Shown one piece after another: positions 18,024 through 28,233 of a stretch of DNA of 64,000 nucleotides; within the stretch, counting starts at the first letter, position 1; every line of letters begins with the position of its first letter. Source of the DNA: Deinococcus psychrotolerans (GTDB lineage: Bacteria; Deinococcota; Deinococci; Deinococcales; Deinococcaceae); the NCBI RefSeq assembly GCF_003860465.1, contig NZ_CP034183.1, forward strand, positions 1,371,001 to 1,435,000. Reading direction: 5' to 3'. The notes beneath the pieces are model-generated. The model was not told the origin of the DNA. It made no database searches and saw nothing but the letters and a program-made list of their open reading frames with translations. The position numbers were made by a program, and so were the translations under genes.

Positions 18024-18827
18024 TCAGCCGCTGAGCGCCGCTAAGAGTTCGGGGTGGAGCAGCGCACTGGCCGCCACGATGCCGTGTCCGTAAGGCGTCG
18101 GCTGGCCGCCGAGGTCGCTGATGACGCCGCCTGCTTCCTCCACGATGAGGCTGCCCGCCGCCGCGTCCCAGCGCTTGAGGCCGGTTTCCCAGTAGCCGTC
18201 CATCCGGCCCGAGGCCACGTTGCACAAATCCAGTGCCGCCGCGCCGGGCCTGCGAACCGGCACGCCGAGCGCCAGCAACTTTTCAAGGTAGGTCAGGTTG
18301 CTGCGGTCGCTCGCCACGTTGTACGGAAAGCCGGTGGAAATCAGCGCCGGACTGAGCAGGCTCGGCGTGCGCGAGGGCCGAATCCGTGCGCCGTTGAGAA
18401 ACGCCCCGCCGCCCAAAGTGGCGGTGAACAGCTCACGCCGGGTCGGATCGTAGACTGCGCCCACCACCCGCACGCCGCGCACCTCGAGGGCCACCGAGGC
18501 GCAGTAGACCGGATAGCCGCGTGCGTAGTTGACGGTACCGTCCAAGGGATCGACCACCCACAAAAAGTCGCCCTCACCGGCCTGCCCTTCTTCCTCGCCC
18601 AGCACGGCGTGGGCCGGATAAGCCGCCGAGATCACGCGCCGAATCTCGGCTTCGCACAGGGCGTCCACTTCGGTCACGAGGTCACTGAAGGTCGTTTTGC
18701 TTTTCTCGTCGTGCGCGAGTTCGGCGCGGGCGAGTTGAATGGCTCCGGCAGCGCGGGCCGCTTCGGTGGCCACGTCAAGGTAGGCGGTGAATGCTGGATC
18801 AGGCGGAGCAAAGTCAGGCGAGGTCAC
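18024..18827 (-). CDS. Inositol-monophosphatase family phosphatase
   Basis: A lithium-sensitive type metal-dependent phosphatase (267 residues), homologous to SuhB and inositol monophosphatase. The metal-binding motifs are all present: GEEEG near residue 95, WVVDPLDGTVNYARGYP near 108-124, and KRWDAAAGSLIVEEAGG near 220. The substrate could be inositol phosphates, fructose-1,6-bisphosphate or histidinol phosphate; the sequence does not decide. It starts at GTG 18827, 5 nt after TAGACT (18838-18833), so the mRNA is probably leaderless. Confidence 0.9.
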   Translation of the reverse strand: MTSPDFAPPDPAFTAYLDVATEAARAAGAIQLARAELAHDEKSKTTFSDLVTEVDALCEAEIRRVISAAYPAHAVLGEEEGQAGEGDFLWVVDPLDGTVNYARGYPVYCASVALEVRGVRVVGAVYDPTRRELFTATLGGGAFLNGARIRPSRTPSLLSPALISTGFPYNVASDRSNLTYLEKLLALGVPVRRPGAAALDLCNVASGRMDGYWETGLKRWDAAAGSLIVEEAGGVISDLGGQPTPYGHGIVAASALLHPELLAALSG

Positions 18828-18917
18828 GCCTCAGTCTAAAGGCTTGCCCCACACCAAAGCCTGACGGCTGGGGGATTTCATCACGTTTTGTGTGCGGCCT
18901 GGCCTCAGAATAAGCGC

Positions 18918-19559
18918 ATGATCCGCGCCCGTTCCTTGCTGCTTTGGCCGCTGCTGAGTGTTGTGCTGTCCGGCTGCTTGGCACTGCCCGCCATCGAGCC
19001 GCGCACCCTGAACTTCAAAGCTGGCCCCATTGGGAGCGAGATCAAACCGGCCACTCTTCTGGAGACCGGTCTGGTGCCCGCCGACAAACTGGTGAGCGTT
19101 GCCGAGGCGCTGGCCCGCGCTCCCGAGGGCAGTTTGCTGCTGCCCTGCTGGCGCACCACCGTTGCCACCAATTTCTGGGGGCCGTGTTCGCATCTGGCCC
19201 GCAAGCTGGGGCAAGGCCAGATGGCCGACCAACCGGGCCTGACCCAAACGGCGGGGATTCGGCCCACCGACACGCTGCTGCCGCGCTACGCCGTGATCGT
19301 GCTGGACGTGGGCGTCACGTCGGCGCAGTATTTCGCCCTGGAGCGGGCCGCTGAGCAGCTCAAGGGGCAACCTTACAGCTTCAGCGGCGCACCCAACACC
19401 AGCTACTGCACGACCTACCAAAACGAGTTGCAGCAAGCCCTGAACCAGCCCGACGTGATTCCTTTCAATCCAGCTTGGAACGGCTACCTGCCCGCCGACG
19501 CGCTGGACGTGCCGGGCGTCAAGGTGCTGTGGGTGGGCGTGAATGAGGCGAGCACCTGA
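18918..19559 (+). CDS. Lipoprotein with possible permuted NlpC/P60 (YiiX-like) fold
   Basis: A 213-residue predicted lipoprotein: the signal ends in the lipobox Leu17-Ser-Gly-Cys20. The mature part holds GPCSHLARKLG and, about 90 residues later, the motif SYCTTYQNELQQAL. A His before a Cys in this order is typical of the circularly permuted papain-like YiiX/DUF830 group, in which the C-terminal 'YC-x-x-x-x-x-x-L' carries the nucleophile. If so it is an envelope peptidase or amidase. This assignment is tentative, as the intervening region is not clearly family-like. It precedes purB by 19 bp. Confidence 0.55.
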   Translation: MIRARSLLLWPLLSVVLSGCLALPAIEPRTLNFKAGPIGSEIKPATLLETGLVPADKLVSVAEALARAPEGSLLLPCWRTTVATNFWGPCSHLARKLGQGQMADQPGLTQTAGIRPTDTLLPRYAVIVLDVGVTSAQYFALERAAEQLKGQPYSFSGAPNTSYCTTYQNELQQALNQPDVIPFNPAWNGYLPADALDVPGVKVLWVGVNEAST

Positions 19560-19578
19560 GCGTGTAGGCTAAGGCGAC

Positions 19579-20886
<1,308 letters not shown>

Positions 20887-20949
20887 TTTTAGATTCCAAT
20901 TATTTTTTACTTAGAGAAAACATCGGAGAACTGTTCTACAGTAGGAAAC

Positions 20950-21849
20950 ATGTCTGTGAAACACACTGCTTTTGGCCTTTGCAAGCTATGCGGTAAACAC
21001 TCTCAGCTCATTGAAAGTCACATAATACCCAGAAGCGTAATAAACTGGATAAAGAGAACTTCTGCAACGGGACATCTGCGCAGCTCAATCAATCCTGAGA
21101 AAAGAATTCAGGACGGTATTAAAAAACATCTCCTCTGTTCAAATTGCGATGGGAATCTAATTGGTTCAAGTGAGAAGTATTTCATGGAGAAAATATTTCT
21201 TCCATACCACGAAGATCGATCACTTGAGATCGACTATACTCAACAATTACATTATTTTGCTGCGTCTCTGGCTTACAGAATTATACTTTTAGAAGAAGAG
21301 TCCCCAGACAGAAGGAATGATCTGGATTTTGAAGATTTCAGATCAGCAAAATCCTATCTGAGAAGATACTTGCTGAAATCCACCAGTAAATTGCAAGGAG
21401 TGGAACACTTTCTACTCGTTACAAATGACGGCAAGAATACCACCATATGCGATGACAATGACACAATAAAGACAACACATGGTCTACCTCGGGGCTTGGT
21501 TTTCCACCTTCTGAGATCGTTTGATAGTTTCGCATTTTATGTGAATAACTATTTAGTGACGATGGCTATGTTACCCGGTTTCATATTCTTCACCGTTCTC
21601 AAGCCCCGCAAATATAAGGGGAGACTGGGAAAGAGAGTAGAAACCTCAGGAGGAAAAATAAGATTCGAGATGCGCTTACTGCTCGAAAACGATATATATC
21701 AGATGCTACTGGATAGATCCAATAGGCTTTCGGTAGACTATATGTCTCGGCAGCAGTCTGAAAAGTTAGAAGATTTCATATCGAAGAATTCAAACAGATG
21801 GAATAACTCTGAGACTAAAAAACTCATTCATTCATTGCATCAAGATTAA
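20950..21849 (+). CDS. HNH-like zinc-finger protein, A+T-rich, probably acquired
   Basis: A 299-residue protein whose N-terminus carries an HNH-like zinc ribbon. Cys11-x2-Cys14 is followed by ESHIIPR (His24) and then Cys63-x2-Cys66 in LLCSNCD. This is the arrangement of HNH endonuclease-related proteins of the 'SHIIPR' type, but the catalytic second and third positions cannot be assigned with confidence. The remaining 230 residues are not recognised. The gene is visibly richer in A+T than all its neighbours and uses AGA, ATA and TTA codons freely, so it looks horizontally acquired. TACAGT (20937-20942) ends 7 nt before the ATG. A defence or nuclease role is inference. Confidence 0.7.
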   Translation: MSVKHTAFGLCKLCGKHSQLIESHIIPRSVINWIKRTSATGHLRSSINPEKRIQDGIKKHLLCSNCDGNLIGSSEKYFMEKIFLPYHEDRSLEIDYTQQLHYFAASLAYRIILLEEESPDRRNDLDFEDFRSAKSYLRRYLLKSTSKLQGVEHFLLVTNDGKNTTICDDNDTIKTTHGLPRGLVFHLLRSFDSFAFYVNNYLVTMAMLPGFIFFTVLKPRKYKGRLGKRVETSGGKIRFEMRLLLENDIYQMLLDRSNRLSVDYMSRQQSEKLEDFISKNSNRWNNSETKKLIHSLHQD

Positions 21850-21880
21850 AATAATTCAAGAAATTCTACCTTTGATTCAC

Positions 21881-22318
21881 TTACCCAGCTTCATCCAGCG
21901 CCCGCGCCAGGTCGTCGGTGGTGGTGGCCTGATACCCGGCCCAGCTTTGCCAGAGCTGCTCCAGCGCCGCGACCGCCTGTGCCAAGCGCTGTTCGACCTC
22001 AGGCGTCAGCTCGTCGCCGCTGTCTGCCAGCGCCACCGTCAGATCCAGCTTGGCTTTGAGGTATTTGGCTTGCTCGCCGCGCGTGCCGTCATAGACGTAG
22101 ACCACTTCTTCCCAGCCGAAATGCAGCCGCCGAAACAGCAGATCGCTCACGGCGCTGTGGCTTCCCAGGCACAGCCGCGCCGCCGGAGTGCCGTCTGGAG
22201 CAAACAAACCGCGCCGCAAGCACTCGTCGGCAGCCAAGCCGCTGATGTCGCGGTCAGTGGCGGCCCGAAAGCGGCTGGCGATGTGGTGCCGGGCAGCGTC
22301 TTGCAGTGCATAGGTCAT
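21881..22318 (-). CDS. Hypothetical protein, 145 residues
   Basis: A soluble, Ala/Leu-rich protein with no family I recognise. It contains conserved-looking blocks such as FAPDGTPAARLCLGS and FGWEEVVYVYDG. The C-terminal third is strongly helical (LTPEVEQRLAQAVAALEQLWQSW). TATAAT on its strand (22334-22329) lies 10 nt before the ATG, a near-consensus -10 box with no Shine-Dalgarno sequence. G+C content is normal for the window, so the acquired gene next door was inserted between this one and purB. Confidence 0.7.
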   Translation of the reverse strand: MTYALQDAARHHIASRFRAATDRDISGLAADECLRRGLFAPDGTPAARLCLGSHSAVSDLLFRRLHFGWEEVVYVYDGTRGEQAKYLKAKLDLTVALADSGDELTPEVEQRLAQAVAALEQLWQSWAGYQATTTDDLARALDEAG

Positions 22319-22601
22319 AACTTAGAGGATTATATTACGCTCCTTGCAGAATAACAAGCGCCCTTGCGCTGGCCCACCGAAGCCAATCGACGCAGCCAAG
22401 GGCTTAGCCTTTCTCATCGGAGAATCAGCCGGGCTGTTGCCACCGCCTCACTTCTCAGGCTGCTGTACAGCAAAAAATGAGATGGCCCCGCTCAAAGTCA
22501 GCCGACAAATCCACTGGCGACAGATGAGGACGCTCTGGAACAATTCTTTATAAAAAGTAACTTTCTTACATTTCCAGTGACGAAAAGTGTACGCTGACCG
22601 C
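22319..22601. other. Non-coding stretch between divergent genes
   Basis: It holds the TATAAT promoter of the gene at 22318 and, at the other end, TACGCT (22590-22595) just before the BON-LysM gene. An A+T-rich tract around 22540-22570 precedes it. I find no frame with credible coding character and no hairpin or repeat worth naming in the middle. Confidence 0.5.
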
Positions 22602-23396
22602 ATGTGGCCATTTGGAAAATCGACTGCCGACCGTGTGAAAGAAGCCCTCAATGCCCAGCCCCAACTCAAGGATCTGGGCCTTCAAGTCAGCGAAAGTGGC
22701 GGCAATGTCAGCGTGACTGGCATGGTGCCCAATGAGCGCTACGGCCAACTCGTCAATGTGGTGGCCGAAGGGATCAACGGCGTCAAGAGTGTGGACATCA
22801 GCGGCTTGGTGGCTCAGCAAAACACCAGCGAAGTGCAGGTGAGTGCCCCGACACCCACCGCCGATGTCGGCAGCAGCGACGACGTGACCGAATCCGGCTC
22901 GCAGGGCGGCAGCGTGATGCAGAGTGATCCTGCCCAGAGCAGCTCCGCGAACAGCAGTGTGGACGCCGCTATCGCCGCCGCTGTGGACAACAGCAAAATC
23001 GCCAAAGCGGTTTACCACGCTATTCGCAGCAACGGCGAACTGGCCGACGATCCGATTGACGTGCTGCAAAGCGGCAAGAGCGTCATCTTGCGCGGCGCGG
23101 TCGACAGCGACCACGAGCAGCGCCTCGCTGAGCAAATCGCACGCGGCGTCGAAGGCGTGTCAGGCGTGGACATCAGCGGTCTGAAAGTGGTGGCGCAGGC
23201 CAAAGAGATGCACAAAGACCGCGACGAAGTGAGCGGCGACGCCACCTACACCGTCAAGTCGGGCGATACCCTCAGCGCCATTGCCGAGAAGTATTTCGGT
23301 GACGCCATGCGCTACAAAGACATTGCCCACCTCAACAACATCTCCAACCCCGACGCCATTCAGGCCGGGCAAGTCCTCAAGATTCCCAGCGCTTAA
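22602..23396 (+). CDS. BON-BON-LysM domain protein
   Basis: A 264-residue protein with two BON domains (about residues 10-70 and 125-190) and a C-terminal LysM domain (about 213-262, YTVKSGDTLSAIAEKYFGD). A Ser/Ala/Gln-rich linker joins the BONs. The layout resembles YgaU/Kbp (potassium-binding BON-LysM), extended by an extra BON. There is no signal peptide, so the protein may be cytoplasmic like Kbp. The ATG at 22602 is chosen because TACGCT ends 6 nt before it. A strong terminator follows. Confidence 0.85.
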   Translation: MWPFGKSTADRVKEALNAQPQLKDLGLQVSESGGNVSVTGMVPNERYGQLVNVVAEGINGVKSVDISGLVAQQNTSEVQVSAPTPTADVGSSDDVTESGSQGGSVMQSDPAQSSSANSSVDAAIAAAVDNSKIAKAVYHAIRSNGELADDPIDVLQSGKSVILRGAVDSDHEQRLAEQIARGVEGVSGVDISGLKVVAQAKEMHKDRDEVSGDATYTVKSGDTLSAIAEKYFGDAMRYKDIAHLNNISNPDAIQAGQVLKIPSA

Positions 23397-23410
23397 CCCC
23401 GCCTGAGTTC

Positions 23411-23447
23411 AGCGCCGCTTCCCGAGTTGTGGGGGCGGCGCTTTTTT
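23411..23447 (+). terminator. Rho-independent terminator
   Basis: An 8-bp stem AGCGCCGC/GCGGCGCT is followed by a T6 run, 15 bp after the BON-LysM gene. Confidence 0.85.
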
Positions 23448-23463
23448 GTGGCCACGCCAGCTT

Positions 23464-24372
23464 TCACGGCCAGAGATCGCTCATCGGCGTCGCGCGGGCG
23501 GCTTCCCGCAGCGGCGGCACACCGAGGTGGTCTTCCATGCTGCGCAGCAAAGAGTAATGGTTGTATGGCTGATCGCTGACCTTGCCGCCCTGCCCGCCCG
23601 GCGTCAAGAGGATGGTCGCCACCCGTCCCCCGCCGCCCTGCTGATCCTCGCCTTCGTCGAAGGTGATGATCAACGCCGCGCCGGGTTTCCAAACGGAAGA
23701 GGCCATGATCTGGTCGGCCCACTTTTTGACGAAAGCGTCGCCTGTGCGCTCCACGTTGGCGCGGCCCAAGCAGCGCAAGTCGCCGTGCAGGTCGTGGCAC
23801 AAATCTGGCACTAGCAAGGAGAAATTGGGCACTTGGCCGCGCTGCAAGTCGGTCTGAAGTTGCTCAAACGGCACGACGTTGGCAAGCTGTTTCGGCTGCT
23901 TGACAAGGTCGCTGCTGAGCATGAACGGGTTGTGCTTTTTGCCATAGAGCCCGGCGTAGTTCACGTTGGAACCGGCCGCCGGCAAGCCCTGCATATAGCC
24001 TTTCCAGGTCAGGCGCTGATCTGCGAGTTGCGAGGCCAGTGTCGCGCCCACAAATGACTGCGCCGGGTCGTCGCCTACCATGTTCATGGTGCTGCCCGCG
24101 ATGAGAGCCACGTAATTGGGCAAACTGGGATGGGTCACGCCAGTATAGTTGCGGGCCAGTGCGCCGCGCTTTGCCAGCGCATTGAGTGTAGGCAGATTGG
24201 GATTGCCGATCACTTGGCCGTAACTGTGGTTTTCAAGGATCAGCAGAAAAATGTGCGGCGAGTTTGAAGCAGTCGGCGGAACTTGAGCCGAACTGAGTGA
24301 GAAACCCAGTAAGCCGAGCAGTATGAACGAGCGGCCCAATTTGTTCTGAGCATGTTTTTTAAGTCCTGACAT
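23464..24372 (-). CDS. Exported phosphoesterase (phospholipase C/AcpA-like)
   Basis: A secreted protein of 302 residues in the phosphoesterase family of acid phosphatase AcpA and phospholipases C. After the signal peptide (LGRSFILLGLLGFSLSSAQ), the metal-binding block ILENHSYGQVIG and the THPSLPNYVALIAGS block with its active-site residues are present; a later FDEGEDQ block carries metal-ligand acids. GGAGG lies before this ATG, whereas the upstream in-frame ATG lacks a site. It probably hydrolyses phosphomonoesters or phospholipid head groups outside the cytoplasmic membrane. Confidence 0.82.
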   Translation of the reverse strand: MSGLKKHAQNKLGRSFILLGLLGFSLSSAQVPPTASNSPHIFLLILENHSYGQVIGNPNLPTLNALAKRGALARNYTGVTHPSLPNYVALIAGSTMNMVGDDPAQSFVGATLASQLADQRLTWKGYMQGLPAAGSNVNYAGLYGKKHNPFMLSSDLVKQPKQLANVVPFEQLQTDLQRGQVPNFSLLVPDLCHDLHGDLRCLGRANVERTGDAFVKKWADQIMASSVWKPGAALIITFDEGEDQQGGGGRVATILLTPGGQGGKVSDQPYNHYSLLRSMEDHLGVPPLREAARATPMSDLWP

Positions 24373-24421
24373 CAAGCCTCCACTTCCTCTCACCGCACCC
24401 ACCAGCACAGTACCCCACTGC

Positions 24422-25381
24422 TTACGGCCTGAACGCGCCGCCCAGCAGCGCCGCCAACCCCTGCACCGCTGTCAACGTTCCCGCCCGCACCTCGGCGCGA
24501 ATGGCCCGCAGCTGCTCGGCGCTCACTCCCGCTTCAAACGCTTGCCAGGCGGCTTCTTTGAGCAGTTCTTCAAACCAGCCGCTGTGTTGAGCTTGCCGCC
24601 GCGCTTGTACCCGCACCGAGTCCGCCGTAAAAGCCTTGACCGCCGCCCAGACTTCAGTGATGCCCGCACCCGTCAGGGCTGAGGCTTGAAGCACCTGAGG
24701 TTGCCGCAGCGCCGTGCGTGGAGTTAGCAGATGCAGCGCCGCCGCCAGCTCACCCTGGGCTTTCCGGGCCGCTGCCGGGTTGCTGTCGGCCTTGTTGACC
24801 ACGCACACGTCCACCAGTTCCATGATGCCGCGCTTGATGCCCTGCAGCTCGTCTCCGGCGTTGGGCAAGGTCAGCAGCACAAATACGTCGGTCATGCTGG
24901 CGACTTGCGTTTCGCTTTGGCCGACGCCCACCGTTTCGATCAGCAGCACGTCGTAGCCCGCCGCCTCACACAGGGTGATGGCCTCGCGGGTGCGCCGCGC
25001 CACGCCGCCGAGTGCGCCGCGAGCAGGACTGGGTCGAATAAAAGCGCCGGGATGCACCGTCAGGTTGGGCATTCTGGTTTTGTCGCCCATGATGCTGCCG
25101 CCAGTGCGCTGGCTGCTGGGATCGACCGCCAACACCGCGACCCGGTGGCCCGCGTCAGCCAACTGCAAGCCCAGCGCTTCTATAAAGGTGGATTTGCCCA
25201 CCCCCGGCACACCGCTCAGTCCCACCCGGAGACTGCGCCCCGCGTGCGGCAGGACCTCAGCGAGGAGCTGCTGGGCTTCCCTCAGGTGATCAGGCCGCGA
25301 CGACTCGGCCAGCGTAATGGCGCGGGCCAGTGCGCGGCGCTGACCGGAGAGGAGAGCCGCCGTGAGCGGGTGAACCGACAT
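24422..25381 (-). CDS. meaB: Methylmalonyl-CoA mutase-associated GTPase MeaB
   Basis: G3E P-loop GTPase (319 residues) that protects and loads methylmalonyl-CoA mutase with adenosylcobalamin. Walker A GVPGVGKS is at 57-64, followed by [21 protein letters not shown] (switch region) and the G4 motif NKAD. An ArgK-like C-terminal dimerisation helix is present. The mutase itself is not in the window. TAGCAT (25394-25389) ends 7 nt before the ATG, so the transcript is probably leaderless. Confidence 0.93.
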   Translation of the reverse strand: MSVHPLTAALLSGQRRALARAITLAESSRPDHLREAQQLLAEVLPHAGRSLRVGLSGVPGVGKSTFIEALGLQLADAGHRVAVLAVDPSSQRTGGSIMGDKTRMPNLTVHPGAFIRPSPARGALGGVARRTREAITLCEAAGYDVLLIETVGVGQSETQVASMTDVFVLLTLPNAGDELQGIKRGIMELVDVCVVNKADSNPAAARKAQGELAAALHLLTPRTALRQPQVLQASALTGAGITEVWAAVKAFTADSVRVQARRQAQHSGWFEELLKEAAWQAFEAGVSAEQLRAIRAEVRAGTLTAVQGLAALLGGAFRP

Positions 25382-25499
25382 AGCCCTGATGCTAGCAGGC
25401 GCGGACGCGGTTCAGGCGCGTTTAAAGACAACTCGGCTGCCACTTCGGGATTCCGCGTCTTAAACAGAGCGGCTTCTTGACAAGATGACGGTGCTTTGC

Positions 25500-25524
25500 T
25501 AAACCCCCGGGCCTGCCCGGTTTA
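25500..25524. terminator. Inverted repeat downstream of the surface-protein gene
   Basis: TAAACCCCCGGGCCTGCCCGGTTTA folds as AAACC-GGGC arms on the minus strand and is followed there by only a short T-poor tail. It is 23 bp beyond the stop at 25548 and is probably a transcription or mRNA 3' end. Confidence 0.5.
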
Positions 25525-25547
25525 CCTGAAGCCAAACGTTGTTACGC

Positions 25548-26387
25548 TCAGCTTCCGCTCTGCGTGTAGCCGGTGGCCCGCCAGCCACAGCCGTCGCGGG
25601 TCAAGTTGATGGTGCCGCCAAAGGTGCCGCCGACATTTTCGCCGTTGCTGCGCTGGGTGGCGCTGATTTTGACGCTGCCGCTGACTTTCGCGCTGTTGCC
25701 GCTGATACTGACTCCGCCCACACTGACGGTGTAGTTGATGTTGCCGTACACCGCCCCGAATCCCCCCGCCGCGTCGCTCAGGCCCGCTGAAGCGGCGCTG
25801 CTGGCCGTGCCGCGTGCCGAGGCGACGTCTTGTTCCTGGGTCAGTTTGCAGTCGACTGGCGCAGCGCCGGCATACTGCACGCTGGTGGATTCCTGCTTGG
25901 GATCAGGCACCAGCGTGCCCTGCAAGTTCTCGACACTCAGGCGGTAATTGACGCCCAGCGACAGGCGCGGCCCCGGCACGTTGGCGAGCGTGCCGCGAAT
26001 AAGCTGCGCTCCAGCTTCGATGTAGCCTTCTACTGGCAGCAGCGGCGTGCTGTAGCGGGTACCCACGCCCAAGTTGGCCGCCAGCGAACCGGAGGGCAAG
26101 GTGTCGATACCGCCCAGCAAGTACAGCTTGAAGTTGCTGAACTGAGCCACGTCGTAGCTCACGCCGCCGCCAAATGACGCGCCGGTGGCGTTCTGGGCGT
26201 TGCAGTACGAGACTTGGCCGTACACGCTGATCTTCTCAGACTGCACACCTGCCCGCAGCCCCACGATTTGGCAGCCCAGGGCGGCGCTGGTGTTGAGGCC
26301 AAGGCGGATATCGGCGGCGGAAGCGTTGGAAGCACTTGAAGCAGCCAAAGCGGAGGCCAGTACGGTGAGGGCAAGGAATGGACGCAT
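25548..26387 (-). CDS. Exported beta-barrel-like surface protein
   Basis: A 279-residue protein with a clear signal peptide (FLALTVLASALAASSASNASA) and alternating hydrophobic strands with glycine and aromatic residues typical of outer-membrane barrels. It has pairs of Cys residues and ends in a Cys-x-Trp-x-x-x-Gly segment. A central Ala/Ser-rich stretch separates two strand-rich halves. The start is set by AAGGAGG upstream; the frame extends 110 codons further upstream without signal or site. Deinococcus has an outer membrane-like layer, so a barrel is plausible. Specific family not recognised. Confidence 0.65.
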   Translation of the reverse strand: MRPFLALTVLASALAASSASNASAADIRLGLNTSAALGCQIVGLRAGVQSEKISVYGQVSYCNAQNATGASFGGGVSYDVAQFSNFKLYLLGGIDTLPSGSLAANLGVGTRYSTPLLPVEGYIEAGAQLIRGTLANVPGPRLSLGVNYRLSVENLQGTLVPDPKQESTSVQYAGAAPVDCKLTQEQDVASARGTASSAASAGLSDAAGGFGAVYGNINYTVSVGGVSISGNSAKVSGSVKISATQRSNGENVGGTFGGTINLTRDGCGWRATGYTQSGS

Positions 26388-26514
26388 GGCCTCCTTTTTA
26401 CCACTGTCTGATGTGTGTGTCTTATTTTTACTCATAAAGTTCATTCCTGGGGAGCTGACTTGCAACTTTTGTGCGCCTCGCCGCGTACTCTGAAACCGAG
26501 ATGACGGTAACTTC

Positions 26515-27009
26515 GTGGTGACTTGGCCCTTTTTGGTGTTCTTGCTGATTTGGCTGTTTTGCCTTGCCGGCACCTTTATACCGGCGGTTCCGGCCACGCT
26601 GCTCATCTTTGGCGGTGCGCTGCTTACCGCTTGGCTCAGCGGCTTTGAGCTTTGGTGTGATCTCGCTTTCTTCATCACCCTCGGCGTGCTGACGCTGCTG
26701 ATTTCATTGATCGACAACGTGGCCTCGGCCTGGGGCGCTCGGCGCTACGGCGGCAGCAAACAGGCCATCTGGGGAGCTTTGATCGGCGGTGTGGTGGGCA
26801 TTTTTATTCCCTTCGGCTTGATCGTGGGGCCGCTCCTGGGCGCACTCTTGGCCGAGCTGCTGATCGTCAGAAAGCCGCTGCTCTTGGCGGTGCGGGCGGC
26901 TTGGGGAACGCTGCTGGGCGTGCTAGGCGGGGTGGCAGCCAAATTCACCCTACACGTGTTGATGGGGCTGTACGTCCTGTGGCGGCTGTGGCCAACGGCC
27001 AGCCTATGA
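26515..27009 (+). CDS. DUF456 family membrane protein
   Basis: A four-helix membrane protein of 164 residues with the glycine-rich motifs of DUF456 (PF04306), for example [19 protein letters not shown] and a [20 protein letters not shown] segment. The start is GTG; a second GTG follows immediately. A TACTCT -10 box (26486-26491) precedes a 6-codon ATG frame (26501) that overlaps this start. The stop overlaps the glutaredoxin start (ATGA). Function of the family is unknown. Confidence 0.75.
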   Translation: MVTWPFLVFLLIWLFCLAGTFIPAVPATLLIFGGALLTAWLSGFELWCDLAFFITLGVLTLLISLIDNVASAWGARRYGGSKQAIWGALIGGVVGIFIPFGLIVGPLLGALLAELLIVRKPLLLAVRAAWGTLLGVLGGVAAKFTLHVLMGLYVLWRLWPTASL

Positions 27010-27245
27010 GTCTGCCGCCGCTGCCAGACTTGCGGCTGTATTCCCGCGCGGGCTGCCACCTCTGCGAGGACGCCGAAACCGCCCTGTTTGGGCTCGGCGT
27101 AATTTTTGAGCGCGTCGATATCAGCGGCAACGCCGAACTGGAGCGCCTCTACGGCTGGGACGTGCCGGTGCTGAGCCTCGGCGGCGCGGTGATCGCCAAA
27201 GGGGTGCTGGGCCGTGAGCGGCTGCGGCGGGTGCTGAAGTTGTAG
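27006..27245 (+). CDS. Glutaredoxin-like thiol-disulfide protein
   Basis: A 79-residue thioredoxin-fold protein with the redox motif CHLC in [13 protein letters not shown]. The family (DUF836/NrdH-like glutaredoxins) uses Cys-x-x-Cys chemistry, and the cis-Pro segment DVPVL is present near residue 53. Translationally coupled to DUF456 (ATGA overlap) and 47 bp before lgt. Its partner could be an envelope protein or a cytoplasmic reductase; context does not say. Confidence 0.85.
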   Translation: MSLPPLPDLRLYSRAGCHLCEDAETALFGLGVIFERVDISGNAELERLYGWDVPVLSLGGAVIAKGVLGRERLRRVLKL

Positions 27246-27292
27246 GTGTGCGGCCCACTCCTCACCCATTGGGTTTAAACTGACTTCACTTT

Positions 27293-28222
27293 ATGCATCC
27301 AGTCTTCCTTCAGATCGGCAGCTTTTCCATCGCTTGGTACGGCGTCCTCATGACGCTGGGCATCTTTATCGGAGCCGTCATCGGCACCCGGATGGTGCGG
27401 CGGCGCGGCCTCAACGAGCAGCTTTTCTCGGACATGATCTTGTGGCCGCTGGTGGTCGGCTTTATCGGCGCGAGGCTGCTGTTCGTGGCGACTTCGTGGA
27501 ATTTGTTCAGCGACAAAACGGGTCTAGCGCTGCTCTACGACATCATCAACATCCGGCAGGGCGGCATCAGCATTCACGGCGGGCTGATCGCGGGCGTGGG
27601 CATGCTGTACATCATGACCCGCCGCCACCGCGTCAACTTTTACCAGTACGCCGACATGTTCGTGCCGGGCATCGGCTTTGCCATCGTGGGCGGGCGGCTC
27701 GGCAATATCATGAACGGCTCCGACACGGTCGGGCGCGTCACCAACTGGGCGGTGGGCTACCGCTGGCCGGACTGGGCACGCGGTTTCCACGACGCCATGT
27801 GCAACCCCAATGCCGAAGAAAATCTGGTGCAGTACTGCAAAACCATCGCTGGTCAGCAGGTCATGACCGCTCCAGTGCATTTTACTCAGCTCTACGGCAT
27901 CATCATCGGCATCCTGCTGATTATCGCCTCGGCTTTCTGGATGCGCTCGCGTCACCCCGGCTGGGCCTTCTGGCAATTCTGGTTGTGGTACAGCGTCCTG
28001 CGGGCCGGCTGGGAAGAAACCTTCCGTCTCAACCCGCTCTCGCCCAACATCTACCTCAATGAGGGTCTGAACAACCCCGGCATCGGCCTGCTGACGCTGA
28101 CCCAAGTGCTGAGCATCCCGCTGATTTTGTTCTCGATTTATATGCTGTGGCGCGTCGCCCGGCAACCGGAAATCCCCTTCGGTCAAGCCGCCCCGGTTGC
28201 CGAACAGAGCGTCAAGGCTTAG
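27293..28222 (+). CDS. lgt: Prolipoprotein diacylglyceryl transferase
   Basis: Lgt transfers diacylglycerol from phosphatidylglycerol to the lipobox cysteine, the first step in lipoprotein maturation. The 309-residue membrane protein has the family signature GGRLGNIMNG and the HGGLIAG segment with its catalytic His. Seven hydrophobic segments are visible. It serves the lipoproteins predicted in this window (18918 and 42535). TAAACT lies 11 nt before the ATG. Confidence 0.96.
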   Translation: MHPVFLQIGSFSIAWYGVLMTLGIFIGAVIGTRMVRRRGLNEQLFSDMILWPLVVGFIGARLLFVATSWNLFSDKTGLALLYDIINIRQGGISIHGGLIAGVGMLYIMTRRHRVNFYQYADMFVPGIGFAIVGGRLGNIMNGSDTVGRVTNWAVGYRWPDWARGFHDAMCNPNAEENLVQYCKTIAGQQVMTAPVHFTQLYGIIIGILLIIASAFWMRSRHPGWAFWQFWLWYSVLRAGWEETFRLNPLSPNIYLNEGLNNPGIGLLTLTQVLSIPLILFSIYMLWRVARQPEIPFGQAAPVAEQSVKA

Positions 28223-28233
28223 CCGCTCAAAGT

